Positions 1-8,809 are shown, counted from the stretch's first letter. The stretch is 64,000 bases of DNA from an uncultured Bacteroidales bacterium (GCA_946011725.1 CAMGBT010000002.1:38435-102434); one strand, 5' to 3'. Made by a program: numbers and translations. The notes: a model not told the origin generated them from the sequence alone.

Positions 1-236
1 TGGAGTGTGAGCCAAATGGCGTAGATGATGTGAACGATGAACAGGGCTGCGAGGCCTGCGGAAGCGATCAAGGCATACCAGTTAGCGCCCAAAAAGCCGC
101 AGATGGCATTGTAGGCGGTAGGCCAGAAGATAGCCACAGCATTCATCAACACGTGAAAAGTAACGAATAGAACGAGGCAGCAGCCTGTGAGAGCCATCAC
201 AAACTTACGTCCTATAGATGAGTTTGTTAACCACAT
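1..236 (-). CDS. sdhC: Succinate dehydrogenase/fumarate reductase cytochrome b subunit (partial, N-terminal part)
   Basis: Reading leftwards from the ATG at 236, the frame is open to the window edge (78 codons), so only the N-terminal third is present. It opens with MWLTNSSIGRKFVMALTG, then a membrane segment with a histidine (LFVTFHVLMN), a loop containing FLGANWYALI, and a second membrane segment (FIVHIIYAIWLTL). This matches the start of the Bacteroidales membrane anchor subunit, which binds haem b and passes electrons between menaquinone and the flavoprotein/iron-sulfur subunits, normally encoded next to it beyond the window. In anaerobic relatives the complex mainly reduces fumarate. A well-spaced promoter lies at 321-352. 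The family call is from the sequence pattern; the direction of catalysis is inferred. Confidence 0.85.
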   Translation of the reverse strand, partial: MWLTNSSIGRKFVMALTGCCLVLFVTFHVLMNAVAIFWPTAYNAICGFLGANWYALIASAGLAALFIVHIIYAIWLTL

Positions 237-320
237 AAGATGAGTGTTTAAGTAATTATTGGATTATGTTTAGTTTTTCGTACAAGGGTTATGGTGCAGG
301 CATACGCCCACAATTTTCTG

Positions 321-352
321 CAAATTTAGCACAAATTTGCGAGCAAACCAAA
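321..352 (-). promoter_or_regulatory. Bacteroidetes-type promoter of sdhC
   Basis: On the minus strand a -7 box TAAATTTG (328-321) is preceded, 20 nt upstream, by a -33 box TTTG (352-349). This fits the Bacteroidetes primary sigma consensus exactly and predicts a leader of about 80 nt before the sdhC ATG at 236. Confidence 0.7.
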
Positions 353-542
353 TAAAATCGAAAAATTATTTAAAAAGGCATGAGTGGAGAGGTAAGAGTG
401 GAGAGATTGTGGGAGCTGCGGGCAGCTCTGTTGTAGCATATATAATAATGTGTGAAGCGGAATAATGCGAAAAGAACTACGTTGCTACGTTTACGTTTTA
501 CGTTGAAAAAAGATGTAATTGCGGCGGTTTTTGGGGCGGAAA

Positions 543-574
543 TTTGGTGGGGCGGCGGAAATTTTGTAATTTTG
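543..574 (+). promoter_or_regulatory. Promoter of pgi
   Basis: A -33 box TTTG (543-546) and a -7 box TAATTTTG (567-574) are separated by 20 nt. Transcription should begin near 580, which excludes the in-frame GTG/ATG-like starts further upstream and supports translation from the ATG at 598 or 604. Confidence 0.75.
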
Positions 575-597
575 CGGTATCAAAACGAAATCCTCGT

Positions 598-1920
598 ATG
601 GAAATGATTCAAATTAATATTAAAGATGTGCTGTCGATGGTGCCTCAGGCTGAAATCGACGGCCTGAATGGTTGCGCTGCAGCCTCGCTGTCGAAATTGG
701 TCGACGGCACCGGTTTAGGTAATGATTTCTTGGGTTGGGTGAAGCTGCCCACCGACACTCCCGCTGAGTTGCTCGACGACATCGTGGCCACCGCCGCCGC
801 GCTGCGTGAGAACTGCGAAGCCGTGGTGTGCATCGGCATCGGCGGTAGCTACCTCGGCGCCAAAGCTGTGATTGAAGCCTTGGGCAACGCCTTCGGCCAC
901 AACAACGGTCCCGAAGTGCTCTTCGCCGGCCAAAATATTGGCGAAGACTATCTCTATGAACTCCAACAACACCTCGCCGGCCGCCGCTTCGGCATCATCG
1001 TAATCTCTAAGTCGGGCACCACCACCGAGCCCGCCATCGCCTTCCGTCTGCTCAAGGAGCAACTCGAGCAGCAAGTGGGTCGCGCCGACGCTGCCAAGCT
1101 CATCGTGGCCATCACCGACGCCAAACGTGGCGCCCTGCGCACCTTAGCCACCACCGAAGGTTACAAAACTTTCGTAATTCCCGACAACGTGGGCGGCCGC
1201 TTCTCGGTGCTCACCCCCGTGGGCCTGCTGCCCATCGCTGTGGCCGGTTACGACGTGAAAGCCCTCGTGGCCGGTGCTGCTGAAATGGAAGCCGCCACCC
1301 TCGAAGGTCGCGACAACTCCGCCATCCTCTATGCCTGCACCCGCAACGCCCTCTACCGCGCCGGCAAAAAAATCGAGATCTTGGTGAACTACAATCCCAA
1401 GCTCCACTTCGTGTCGGAATGGTGGAAACAGCTCTACGGCGAAAGCGAAGGCAAGGACCACAAGGGCATCTTCCCCGCATCCGTCGACAACTCCACCGAC
1501 CTCCACTCCATGGGCCAGTGGATTCAGGACGGCGAACGCACCATCTTCGAAACCGTGCTCTCCGTTGAAGAGCAGCAGCACACCGTGGTTATCCCCACCG
1601 ACGCCGACAACCTCGACGGCCTCAACTACCTGGCCGGCAAACGCGTGGACCAAGTGAACAAGATGGCTGAATTAGGCACTCGCCTGGCTCACGTTGACGG
1701 CGGCGTACCCAACCTGCGCATCACCATCCCCACCCTCAGCGAGAAGTACCTCGGCCAACTCATCTACTTCTTCGAAGTGGCCTGCGGCATCAGCGGTTAC
1801 ATCCTCGATGTCAACCCCTTCAACCAGCCCGGCGTGGAAGACTATAAGCGCAATATGTTTGCCCTGCTCGAAAAGCCCGGCTACGAAAAAGAAACCGAAG
1901 CAATCAAATCGCGCCTTTGA
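598..1920 (+). CDS. pgi: Glucose-6-phosphate isomerase
   Basis: Cytoplasmic enzyme interconverting glucose 6-phosphate and fructose 6-phosphate in glycolysis and gluconeogenesis. With the start at 598 the protein has 440 residues, the usual size of the compact bacterial isomerase. The first SIS domain carries [10 protein letters not shown] at residues 80-89 and the phosphate-binding SKSGTTTE at 137-144; [12 protein letters not shown] follows near 199-210, and the acidic LYGESEGK stretch near 279-286 is where the family's catalytic glutamate lies. The C-terminal [12 protein letters not shown] segment is also characteristic. The frame is open upstream to 544, but the promoter's -7 box at 567-574 lies inside that extension, so 598 (or the ATG two codons later) is the real start. 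The stop codon overlaps the start of murI. Confidence 0.97.
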   Translation: MEMIQINIKDVLSMVPQAEIDGLNGCAAASLSKLVDGTGLGNDFLGWVKLPTDTPAELLDDIVATAAALRENCEAVVCIGIGGSYLGAKAVIEALGNAFGHNNGPEVLFAGQNIGEDYLYELQQHLAGRRFGIIVISKSGTTTEPAIAFRLLKEQLEQQVGRADAAKLIVAITDAKRGALRTLATTEGYKTFVIPDNVGGRFSVLTPVGLLPIAVAGYDVKALVAGAAEMEAATLEGRDNSAILYACTRNALYRAGKKIEILVNYNPKLHFVSEWWKQLYGESEGKDHKGIFPASVDNSTDLHSMGQWIQDGERTIFETVLSVEEQQHTVVIPTDADNLDGLNYLAGKRVDQVNKMAELGTRLAHVDGGVPNLRITIPTLSEKYLGQLIYFFEVACGISGYILDVNPFNQPGVEDYKRNMFALLEKPGYEKETEAIKSRL

Positions 1921-2768
1921 TCACCTCCGCTAACCTATCCAAGCCTTCGCAACCCGGACCAATCGGTGTATTCGATTCGGGTTACGGAGGCTTGACTATT
2001 CTCAAAAGTCTGCGGGCACAGTTGCCGCAGTACGACTACATCTACCTCGGCGACAACGCTCGCGCGCCCTACGGCACGCGCTCGTTTGAGTTGGTGTACG
2101 ACTTCACGCTGCAAGCCGTCAAGCACCTGTTTGCCCAAGGCTGTCACCTGGTAATCTTGGCGTGCAACACCGCCTCGGCCAAGGCCTTGCGCTCCATCCA
2201 GCAGCGCGACCTGCCCGTGCTCGACCCCACCCGCCGCGTGCTCGGCGTCATCCGCCCCACCGTGGAACAGCTCGGCGCCACCTCTCGCAGCGGCCATGTG
2301 GGCGTGCTCGGTACCCCCGGCACCGTGGCCTCCGGCTCGTACAACATTGAAATCGAGCACCTTAACCCGGGATTCGTCACCACTGCCCACGCCTGCCCCA
2401 TGTGGGTGCCGTTGGTGGAATACGGCGAAGCCGCATCGCCCGGTGCCGACTACTTCGTCCGCAAGGAAATCGACGCCCTGCTCGCGGCCGACCCGCTGAT
2501 CGACACCATCGTATTGGGCTGCACCCACTACCCCCTGCTGCTGCCCAAGATTCGCCACTACGTGCCCGAAGGCATCACCATCCTCAGCCAAGGCGACATC
2601 GTGGCCGCCTCCCTCACCGACTACCTGAGCCGCCACCCCGACATGGAAGCCCGCCTCACCCGCGGCGCCTCCTGCCGCTACCTCACCACCGACGCCCCCG
2701 ACCGCTTCAGCGCCGCCGCCGGCGTCTTCCTTGGCGAATCGGTCGCCGCCTCCCGCGCCACCCTCTAA
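1917..2768 (+). CDS. murI: Glutamate racemase
   Basis: Converts L-glutamate to D-glutamate for peptidoglycan precursor synthesis. The 283-residue protein shows all family signatures: [12 protein letters not shown] at 17-28 with the catalytic Asp20-Ser21, the first catalytic cysteine in ACNTASAK (Cys83), and the second in LGCTHYPLL (Cys202). No ATG lies between the pgi stop and the essential GVFDSG motif, so translation almost certainly starts at the TTG at 1917, whose last two bases lie in the pgi TGA stop. The two genes are therefore likely translationally coupled. Linking a sugar isomerase to a cell wall enzyme this tightly is probably just local operon packing. Confidence 0.95.
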   Translation: MITSANLSKPSQPGPIGVFDSGYGGLTILKSLRAQLPQYDYIYLGDNARAPYGTRSFELVYDFTLQAVKHLFAQGCHLVILACNTASAKALRSIQQRDLPVLDPTRRVLGVIRPTVEQLGATSRSGHVGVLGTPGTVASGSYNIEIEHLNPGFVTTAHACPMWVPLVEYGEAASPGADYFVRKEIDALLAADPLIDTIVLGCTHYPLLLPKIRHYVPEGITILSQGDIVAASLTDYLSRHPDMEARLTRGASCRYLTTDAPDRFSAAAGVFLGESVAASRATL

Positions 2769-2799
2769 CCCCTCGGTTACCCCGAAAAGCATTTATAAT

Positions 2800-3774
2800 A
2801 TGGAAGCACCTCCGTTCATAGTCTCCGCAAATGCAATCAATATGATTGCCGATATATCCGCCCTTTTAGAGCGGATGAATGCGTCTGCCGACAACGAGCA
2901 GGAGCTGCGCCTGCGCAAAGCCAATCGTATAAAGACCATCCACTCCTCTCTCGCTATTGAGGGCAATTCGCTGAGCGAAGCCCAAGTGAGTGACATCATC
3001 AATGGTAAACATATAGTGGCCCCCATCAGCCAGATTCAGGAGGTTAGAAATGCAATTCGGGTGTACAATATTTATTCTGAGTTGAATCCTTTCTCGGAGC
3101 GCGATTTGCTTAGGGCGCATGCGATAATGATGGAAGCACTGATTGACGATGCCGGTCACTACCGACGAGGCGGAGTCGGTGTGTATGGCGAATCCGGCTT
3201 GGTTCACCTGGCTCCGCCAGCCCACTTGGTGCCCACCTTGATGAGGAACTTATTTGAATGGTTGGAGCATTCGACCGACCACCTGCTCATCCGATCATGC
3301 GTGTTTCATTATGAATTTGAGTTCATCCATCCCTTTGCGGATGGCAATGGGCGCATCGGTCGCTTGTGGCAGTCGTTGATACTTGGCCGCCTGCATCCGG
3401 TCTTTGAGCACCTGCCGGTGGAAAATATTGTATACTCCAATCAGCAAGACTATTATAACGCTATAGCTCAGGCATCACACCAAGCGCAATCCGGCCCGTT
3501 TATCGATTTCATGCTCCGCGAACTGTTGAACACTTTGCAGGCCGCTGTCGCAGAAAAAGTGCCCAAGAAAGTGCCCAAGAAAGTGCCCAAGAAATCAGAG
3601 ATGGCAGTGCTACAGTTGCTTGCCGAGGATCCGCGGCTCACCCGCGGCGAAATCGCCCGGCGAGTTGGGCTTTCCGACAGCGGCGTAAAGAGAATTCTCG
3701 CCAACTTAAAAGCCTCCGGCCTGATTCAGCGCGAAGGGAGCACCAAATCCGGCCAATGGATTGTCAACAAATAG
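2800..3774 (+). CDS. Fic family protein (AMPylase type) with C-terminal winged helix
   Basis: Fic-domain enzyme expected to transfer AMP to a target protein. The start at the ATG at 2800 gives 324 residues. The N-terminal helix carries SLAIEGN (Ser50 to Asn56), matching the inhibitory motif (S/T)xxxE(G/N); its glutamate normally blocks ATP, so this is a self-inhibited Fic. The catalytic loop HPFADGNGRIGR is complete at 177-188. A linker with KVPKK repeated (253-265), encoded by three perfect 12-bp repeats at 3559-3594, leads to a winged-helix domain (about 267-324) that suggests DNA binding or autoregulation. It sits just before a HipB/HipA-like pair, so the area looks like a cluster of growth-control genes. 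No separate antitoxin is seen. The target is unknown. Confidence 0.9.
   Translation: MEAPPFIVSANAINMIADISALLERMNASADNEQELRLRKANRIKTIHSSLAIEGNSLSEAQVSDIINGKHIVAPISQIQEVRNAIRVYNIYSELNPFSERDLLRAHAIMMEALIDDAGHYRRGGVGVYGESGLVHLAPPAHLVPTLMRNLFEWLEHSTDHLLIRSCVFHYEFEFIHPFADGNGRIGRLWQSLILGRLHPVFEHLPVENIVYSNQQDYYNAIAQASHQAQSGPFIDFMLRELLNTLQAAVAEKVPKKVPKKVPKKSEMAVLQLLAEDPRLTRGEIARRVGLSDSGVKRILANLKASGLIQREGSTKSGQWIVNK
3559..3594 (+). repeat. Three perfect 12-bp tandem repeats in the fic linker
   Basis: The unit GTGCCCAAGAAA occurs three times head to tail and encodes the Lys-Val-Pro-Lys linker between the Fic and winged-helix domains. Because the unit is a multiple of three, copy-number changes would alter linker length without a frameshift. 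Confidence 0.9.
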
Positions 3775-3801
3775 CCAAGAGGTAGCTCCGGTCCATTGCT
3801 G

Positions 3802-3842
3802 CCGTCAGGCCGATTGGTGACGGTGAGGCGGAAGCCGAACAG
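3802..3842. repeat. Copy 1 of a dispersed intergenic element (core GAGGCGGAAGCCGA)
   Basis: The core lies at 3825-3839 on the plus strand, preceded by a 6-bp stem CCGTCA/TGACGG (3802-3807 and 3818-3823). The same 14-base core occurs at 17639-17653 (opposite strand) and 40977-40991, always between genes. Confidence 0.6.
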
Positions 3843-3894
3843 CGTCCGTATGGCCTCCACTTCGTTGCTTTTTTGCGCAAAAAATCACTCAACT

Positions 3895-3926
3895 ATTGTT
3901 TTAGTGAAGAAAAATGGCTAACTTTG
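3895..3926 (+). promoter_or_regulatory. Promoter of the hipB-hipA-like pair
   Basis: A -7 box TAACTTTG (3919-3926) is preceded, 20 nt upstream, by ATTG (3895-3898), one base off the TTTG consensus. It gives a leader of about 20 nt before the ATG at 3951. Confidence 0.65.
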
Positions 3927-3950
3927 CATATTATATGATAAGTTACGGTT

Positions 3951-4268
3951 ATGACTAAGAGTACTATGGGCAACAAGCTTACGCCCAAATTGCAACGCAA
4001 ACTGGCCATCGTGGGCGAGCAAATCAAGTTGGCTCGCCTGCGGCGCAACCTGTCGGTGGCCATCGTGGCTTCGCGCGCCACCTGCTCGCCGCTGACTGTG
4101 GCCCGCATCGAAAAAGGCTCGCCGACTGTGGCCATGGGTACCTACCTGCGCGTGCTCAACGCCCTCCAACTCGAAGACGACATCCTCCTCTTGGCCCAAC
4201 AAGACCCCTTGGGCCACACCCTCCGCGACCTCCAGCTCACCGACCGCCTCCGCGCCTCAAAACTCTAA
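3951..4268 (+). CDS. HipB-like helix-turn-helix antitoxin/regulator
   Basis: A 105-residue protein with an Xre/Cro-type helix-turn-helix over about residues 18-70 (LARLRRNLSVAIVASRATCS then LTVARIEKGSPTVAMGTYLR). It ends six bases before a HipA-family kinase gene, the standard arrangement in which the DNA-binding antitoxin neutralises the kinase and represses the operon promoter at 3895-3926. Unlike a bare HTH it has a basic N-terminal extension (MTKSTMGNKLTPKLQRK). Some relatives are annotated only as transcriptional regulators; the antitoxin role is inferred from the neighbour. Confidence 0.85.
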   Translation: MTKSTMGNKLTPKLQRKLAIVGEQIKLARLRRNLSVAIVASRATCSPLTVARIEKGSPTVAMGTYLRVLNALQLEDDILLLAQQDPLGHTLRDLQLTDRLRASKL

Positions 4269-4274
4269 CACGCT

Positions 4275-5528
4275 ATGGATAAGCTGATTGTATACGCAGA
4301 TTTCGACTGGTTGGATGCCCCGCGCGTAGTGGGTGAACTGACCCGCCAATCGCTCCGTGGCAACGAAACGTTTGGCTTCCAATTTCATAGCCAATGGCTG
4401 CGCGACTTTGGAAAACTCTTTCTCAGCAATGATTTAATCAACTTTCCCGGTATGCAGTTTTCGCAAGCGGGAAAGCAATTGTTCGGTTGCTTTGCCGATG
4501 CCCTGCCTGACCGCTGGGGGCGCACTCTGTTGGCTCGGCGCGAACTTTTGTCCGCCGCCTGCGAAGGCCGCGCGCCGCGCCGGCTGACGCAGTTCGATTA
4601 TCTAATAGGCATTGACGACTTCTCGCGAATAGGTGCGTTCCGGTTCAAGCAATCGGAGGATGGCCCATTCATAAATAGCGACGAAACCTTGCGCATACCG
4701 CCGATAACGAATTTACGCACGCTTATGGAGGCTGTCAAAGAGGTGGAAGCCGGCGATGCTCGCAATGTATTGCCGCAAGAGAAATGGCTGAATCAGTTGA
4801 TACGGCCCGGCTCCTCGTTAGGTGGCGCCCGTCCAAAGGCTAATGTAATCGGGCATGATGGCCATATCTACATCGCAAAATTTCCTTCGCGTAACGATGA
4901 TTATGACAGTGCCCTGTGGGAACACATCTGCCACTGCTTGGCGGCAATGGCCGGCATAAAAGTGGCTCATACTCAATTGATTGAGAATAGCGCCGGCCAT
5001 CACACCTTGCTCTCGCGCCGATTCGACCGCACCGCTGAAGGCAAGCGCGTGCACTTTGCTTCGGCTCTGACGATGCTCGGCTTGACCGATGGCGACGGTG
5101 CCGACACCGGCCACGGCTACGTGGATATGGTCGACTTCTTGATTCAGTACTGCTCTGATGTGGACAAATGCCTGCAAGAGCTTTACCGCCGCGTGGCATT
5201 TAATATATGTGTGGGTAATACCGACGACCACTTCCGCAATCACGGCTTCCTGCTCACCAAATCCGGATGGGAGCTGTCGCCCGCCTACGATATGAATCCG
5301 ACGCTTGACCGCTATCAAAGCCTGCTTATCAACAGTGCTACTAACGAGTCAAGCCTCCATGTGCTGCTCAACTCCTGCGAGGAGTACCTACTGCCGCGCC
5401 CCGTGGCCGAGAGCATCATACGCCAAGTGGTGCAAGCCGTGGCTAACTGGCCGGCGGTGGCGCGCCGCTTCGGCGCCCCTTCTGCCGAGACGCGCCAATT
5501 CGGCCCGCGCTTCATCACAGCGCTGTAA
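4275..5528 (+). CDS. hipA: HipA-family serine/threonine kinase toxin
   Basis: Likely phosphorylates a translation factor (in E. coli, glutamyl-tRNA synthetase) and so causes growth arrest or persistence. The 417-residue protein has the N-terminal HipA subdomain, the glycine-rich loop GSSLGGARPK (179-188), a lysine in YIAKFPS (Lys202) in the expected ATP-binding position, the catalytic loop NTDDHFRNH (315-323) and the metal-binding DMNP (339-342). All active-site residues are present, so the kinase should be functional. It follows its HipB-like partner directly. Its stop lies only 5 nt from the stop of the convergent glycosyltransferase gene, so read-through transcripts from either side would be antisense to the other. 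The substrate cannot be read from the sequence. Confidence 0.9.
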   Translation: MDKLIVYADFDWLDAPRVVGELTRQSLRGNETFGFQFHSQWLRDFGKLFLSNDLINFPGMQFSQAGKQLFGCFADALPDRWGRTLLARRELLSAACEGRAPRRLTQFDYLIGIDDFSRIGAFRFKQSEDGPFINSDETLRIPPITNLRTLMEAVKEVEAGDARNVLPQEKWLNQLIRPGSSLGGARPKANVIGHDGHIYIAKFPSRNDDYDSALWEHICHCLAAMAGIKVAHTQLIENSAGHHTLLSRRFDRTAEGKRVHFASALTMLGLTDGDGADTGHGYVDMVDFLIQYCSDVDKCLQELYRRVAFNICVGNTDDHFRNHGFLLTKSGWELSPAYDMNPTLDRYQSLLINSATNESSLHVLLNSCEEYLLPRPVAESIIRQVVQAVANWPAVARRFGAPSAETRQFGPRFITAL

Positions 5529-5533
5529 GTCAG

Positions 5534-7153
5534 TTACTTGCGGGTGGCGAGGTAGGCGGGGCGGCGGGTGTCGGCCAGGCGGGGGGTGAGTTGGCGGAGG
5601 GTGAAGGCGGCGGTGTCGGCCACGGCGGTGGTGTCGGCGGCGTCGGTGATGATCACTAAGGCGCCGGGGGAGAGGGTGTCGAGGTCGGCCGGTTGGATGA
5701 TATTCATTTGATTATCAAGGTAGTAGGCTATTGAGTAGGTGGGGTGGGGGCCGATGTCGCCGAAGGTGTAGATGGGGTGGCCGGCGGCTTCGCGGCGGAG
5801 GTCTTCGGCCATGGGTTTGGTCGACAGCGGGTTGACGGCGGCGGGCATCACGGCGGCGTTGTAGCACAGCAGGATGGCCCAGATGCAGGCGAATCCGGGG
5901 GCGGCACCTTTGCAGCCGTCGCGGGTGATCAGTGCGGCGAGGCCACACATCACCGGCACGAACAGCAGGCACCAGCGCCACCAGTGGTCGGCCGTGAAGC
6001 TGAATTTTCCGAATGGGACGATGGCCGACACGCACACTGCCACCGGCGCAATCACGGCCAGAGCGGCCACCAAGCGGTTGAACGCAAACATTGATTTACT
6101 TTTGGCGGCGAGGTCGACCAACGCGGCCACGCCGTAGGCCATGAACGGGTAGGCGGGCAATAGGTACACGCTGCGCTTGCTGGCCGGGATGCAGTAGAAG
6201 ATGATGACGGTGAGGGCGGCGGTGAGCGCCATGGCGGCCCCGGCACCGGGGCGCGAGCGGTGTTGCCAGCCGATGTGGGCGGTTAAGATGACCAACAGCG
6301 TCCACGGCGCCATGCCGGAGAGGATGGTTAAGAAGTTGTAGTAGAACGGGTTAACGTGCGATTCGTAGGACATGGTGCCGCTGAGGCGTCCGAAGTTTTC
6401 CTCCCACACCAGGTCGAGGAAGGCCTGGCCGCCTTGGAGGTATGCGGCATAGTACCACACGGCCGGCAGCAGAAGTGATGCTATGCCATACAGGGCTAAC
6501 TTACCGATAGTCAGCCACTTATCCTTTCGCAGGATGAGCACATAGATGCCCACTGCCAGCAGCGGGAGGAAGGCGCCGATGGGGCCTTTGGTGAGCGTGG
6601 CCCCGCTTAGAAGGAGCACCACGGCCACGCGTCGCCACCAACGCCGCGGCGTATTCGGGTCGTCGATTAGTCGTTGGAGCATGAATATGGCGCCCACCAT
6701 GCATGCGGTCAGCACCATGTCCACGCGGCACGCTTCGGCGGCGCGAAACACCTCGAACGAGGTGGCCAACACCATGGCGGCAGCCAAGGCGAACTCCTCC
6801 GAGCGGTGGCGGCGCGCCCAGAAGTATGTGGCCATAACCAAGGCGATGGCGGCCAAAGCCGAGGGCATGCGCGCCACGAATTCGTTGACCACGCCTCCGT
6901 TGAACACCACCGCGAAGATGCTGATGAGCCACGCCAGCATTGGCGGCTTGTAAGGCATCTCGCCGGCCGAGACGGGCAGCACCCAGTCGCCGGATTGAAG
7001 CATCGACATGGCCACGATGGCTTCGCGCGGCTCGCCTTTGGAGTAGAACAGGCAGTCGCCGAGCCAAGGTAGCCACAGCGTGGTTACGGCTATGAGCAGC
7101 AGCACGGCCAAGGCGGCCGAACTCGGACCTTTGGAGGGTTTCAACATGGGCAT
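5534..7153 (-). CDS. ArnT/PMT-like polytopic glycosyltransferase (GT-C fold)
   Basis: A 539-residue inner-membrane protein with about a dozen hydrophobic segments. The first outside loop carries DCLFYSKGEPREA, the position where ArnT-type GT-C enzymes keep their catalytic acidic residues, followed by the conserved PYKPPMLAW. Such enzymes move a sugar from an undecaprenyl-phosphate carrier to lipid A or another periplasmic acceptor. The C-terminal periplasmic part (about 430-539) is soluble-looking. It is the last gene of the operon parE-coaD-ctp, 10 nt after the protease gene. Donor and acceptor are unknown; the ArnT name should not be taken to mean aminoarabinose. Confidence 0.85.
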   Translation of the reverse strand: MPMLKPSKGPSSAALAVLLLIAVTTLWLPWLGDCLFYSKGEPREAIVAMSMLQSGDWVLPVSAGEMPYKPPMLAWLISIFAVVFNGGVVNEFVARMPSALAAIALVMATYFWARRHRSEEFALAAAMVLATSFEVFRAAEACRVDMVLTACMVGAIFMLQRLIDDPNTPRRWWRRVAVVLLLSGATLTKGPIGAFLPLLAVGIYVLILRKDKWLTIGKLALYGIASLLLPAVWYYAAYLQGGQAFLDLVWEENFGRLSGTMSYESHVNPFYYNFLTILSGMAPWTLLVILTAHIGWQHRSRPGAGAAMALTAALTVIIFYCIPASKRSVYLLPAYPFMAYGVAALVDLAAKSKSMFAFNRLVAALAVIAPVAVCVSAIVPFGKFSFTADHWWRWCLLFVPVMCGLAALITRDGCKGAAPGFACIWAILLCYNAAVMPAAVNPLSTKPMAEDLRREAAGHPIYTFGDIGPHPTYSIAYYLDNQMNIIQPADLDTLSPGALVIITDAADTTAVADTAAFTLRQLTPRLADTRRPAYLATRK

Positions 7154-7162
7154 AAGTCGTTG

Positions 7163-8809
7163 TTACTTAGTGGGTTTGTCGGAATTGGAATGCTTGCCGG
7201 CGGCAATGGGCTGATTGGTGAGCAGGTGCTTGTAGCGCGAGGGGTCGCGGATGATTTCCAATGCTTGGAGGAAGTCGGGGTTGAGGGGGTTAGTGGCGCG
7301 CACATAGATGCCGTTGGGGTAGATGTCGCGGGTGAGCAAACCGAGCATAATGGCGTGGACGAACACTTTGGAGCGTTCCCAATCCTCTTCGTTGAACTCG
7401 ATGCCGGCTTCGGTGGCGCGGTCGATGAGCGCTTGGTCTAACTCCGACGGAATTACGAAATTTTCGGCAAAAGTGGCTTCATCGGGGTATTTGGCCATGA
7501 GTCGGTCGCGGTTTTGTTCGATGTATTTGAACACGGTTTTGAGGATGATGCTCTTGCCGTTAAGTTGGCGATAGTAGCCGCTGAGGCGGGTGGTGTCGAC
7601 CGGAACGAATACGTCGGGCATGATGCCGCCCCCGCCGTAGACGGGGCGATGGTTGCGCAGGGTGTAGAAAGTTTCGGTGGTGTCGAGGTGGATGCTGTCG
7701 GCGCACCAGAGCTCGCCGCTGTTGTAGCGGTTGAGCATATCGAGCTGATACTCTTCACCTTGTCCCTTGACGTAAGGTTTTTGGATGCATCGGCCCGAGG
7801 GGGTGTAGTAGCGAGCGGTGGTTAGGCGAATCATGGAGCCGTCGGGGAAGGGGAACGGGCGTTGCACCAAGCCTTTGCCGAAGGTGCGACGGCCCACCAC
7901 CAAGCCTCGGTCGTTGTCTTGGATGGCGCCGGCGAAGATTTCGGCGGCGGAAGCGGAGTATTGGTCCACGATGACCACCAAGCGGTCGATGCGGCGCAGC
8001 GAGCCATTGCTGGTGGCTGAGTAGTGGCGCTCGCTTGTCCGCCCGCGGGTAAACACTATCGGGTCGCCCTTTTGGAGGAACTCATTCGAAAGGTCAACGG
8101 CCGACTGCAGGTAGCCGCCGCCGTTGCTCGACAGGTCGATAATTAAGTGCTTCATGCCGCAACGCATCAGCGAATCGGCCGCTTGGCGCACTTCTTGGTC
8201 TGTGGTTTCGGCGAAGCGAACGATGGAAATGTATCCCACGTTCTTGTCGACCATATAGGCGGCATCGACGCTGTACATGGGAATCTCGGCGCGGATCAAG
8301 TCGAACGGGAGCAGTTCGTCGAAGCCTTCGCGCTTGACTTTGATGGTGACCTTGCTGCCCTCGGGGCCGCGTAAGCGGCTGATAATGTTGGAGTTGGTCA
8401 GCTTCTGACCGGCGATGATGGTGTCGTTGGCATAGATGATGCGGTCGCCGGGCATCACGCCGGCGCGGGCGCAGGGTCCGCCGGGAGTGGTTTGTATGAT
8501 GTAGAGGGTATCCTCGAGCATGTTGAATTGAATGCCGATGCCGTAGAACTTGCCTTCGAGCGGCTGGTTGAGCTCGCGGGTTTCCTCGGCGGAGGTGTAT
8601 TTCGAGTGGGGGTCGAGGGCGGCCAACATAGCTATGATGGCTTGGTCGGCGATGGAATCCATGTTGACACCTTCCACATAGTAGTTGTCAATGATTTCGG
8701 CGGTGAGCTCGATGCGTTGCTCGGGAGTGAGGTTGCTGAAATCTCGGCCGCCGGCCCAGAAGCTGCCGGCGATGATAGCGGAGATGAGCAGAAGTGCGAT
8801 TTTCTTCAT
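7163..8809 (-). CDS. Carboxy-terminal processing protease, S41 family
   Basis: A 548-residue periplasmic protease exported by an N-terminal hydrophobic segment (residues 4-20). A PDZ domain occupies about 85-165 (GIGIQFNMLEDTLYIIQT, GDRIIYAND). The S41 catalytic domain holds the Ser-Lys dyad: Ser287 in DQYSASAAEI and Lys312 in RTFGKGLVQ, 25 residues apart as in E. coli Prc, with Asp298 at the matching intermediate position. Such proteases trim or degrade envelope proteins from their C-termini. The C-terminal 150 residues (after about 400) are a Bacteroidetes-type extension of unknown role. It is co-transcribed between coaD and the glycosyltransferase. Confidence 0.93.
   Translation of the reverse strand: MKKIALLLISAIIAGSFWAGGRDFSNLTPEQRIELTAEIIDNYYVEGVNMDSIADQAIIAMLAALDPHSKYTSAEETRELNQPLEGKFYGIGIQFNMLEDTLYIIQTTPGGPCARAGVMPGDRIIYANDTIIAGQKLTNSNIISRLRGPEGSKVTIKVKREGFDELLPFDLIRAEIPMYSVDAAYMVDKNVGYISIVRFAETTDQEVRQAADSLMRCGMKHLIIDLSSNGGGYLQSAVDLSNEFLQKGDPIVFTRGRTSERHYSATSNGSLRRIDRLVVIVDQYSASAAEIFAGAIQDNDRGLVVGRRTFGKGLVQRPFPFPDGSMIRLTTARYYTPSGRCIQKPYVKGQGEEYQLDMLNRYNSGELWCADSIHLDTTETFYTLRNHRPVYGGGGIMPDVFVPVDTTRLSGYYRQLNGKSIILKTVFKYIEQNRDRLMAKYPDEATFAENFVIPSELDQALIDRATEAGIEFNEEDWERSKVFVHAIMLGLLTRDIYPNGIYVRATNPLNPDFLQALEIIRDPSRYKHLLTNQPIAAGKHSNSDKPTK

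Larger units (their letters stand above)
237..597. other. Divergent intergenic region sdhC/pgi with TACGTT words
   Basis: No gene is seen in this 361-bp gap. It holds the sdhC promoter on the left (321-352), the pgi promoter on the right (543-574), and at about 476-511 an array of TACGTT-like words ending in an A-run. The array strongly resembles one upstream of lysS at 27407-27485. Confidence 0.6.

Noticed and set aside
544-597. Longer N-terminus of Pgi starting at 544
   Set aside because: The segment contains the promoter -7 box (567-574) and shows no family similarity.
5534-7153. Calling the glycosyltransferase ArnT with polymyxin resistance
   Set aside because: Only the general GT-C features are visible; no arn operon accompanies it, so donor sugar and phenotype cannot be claimed.
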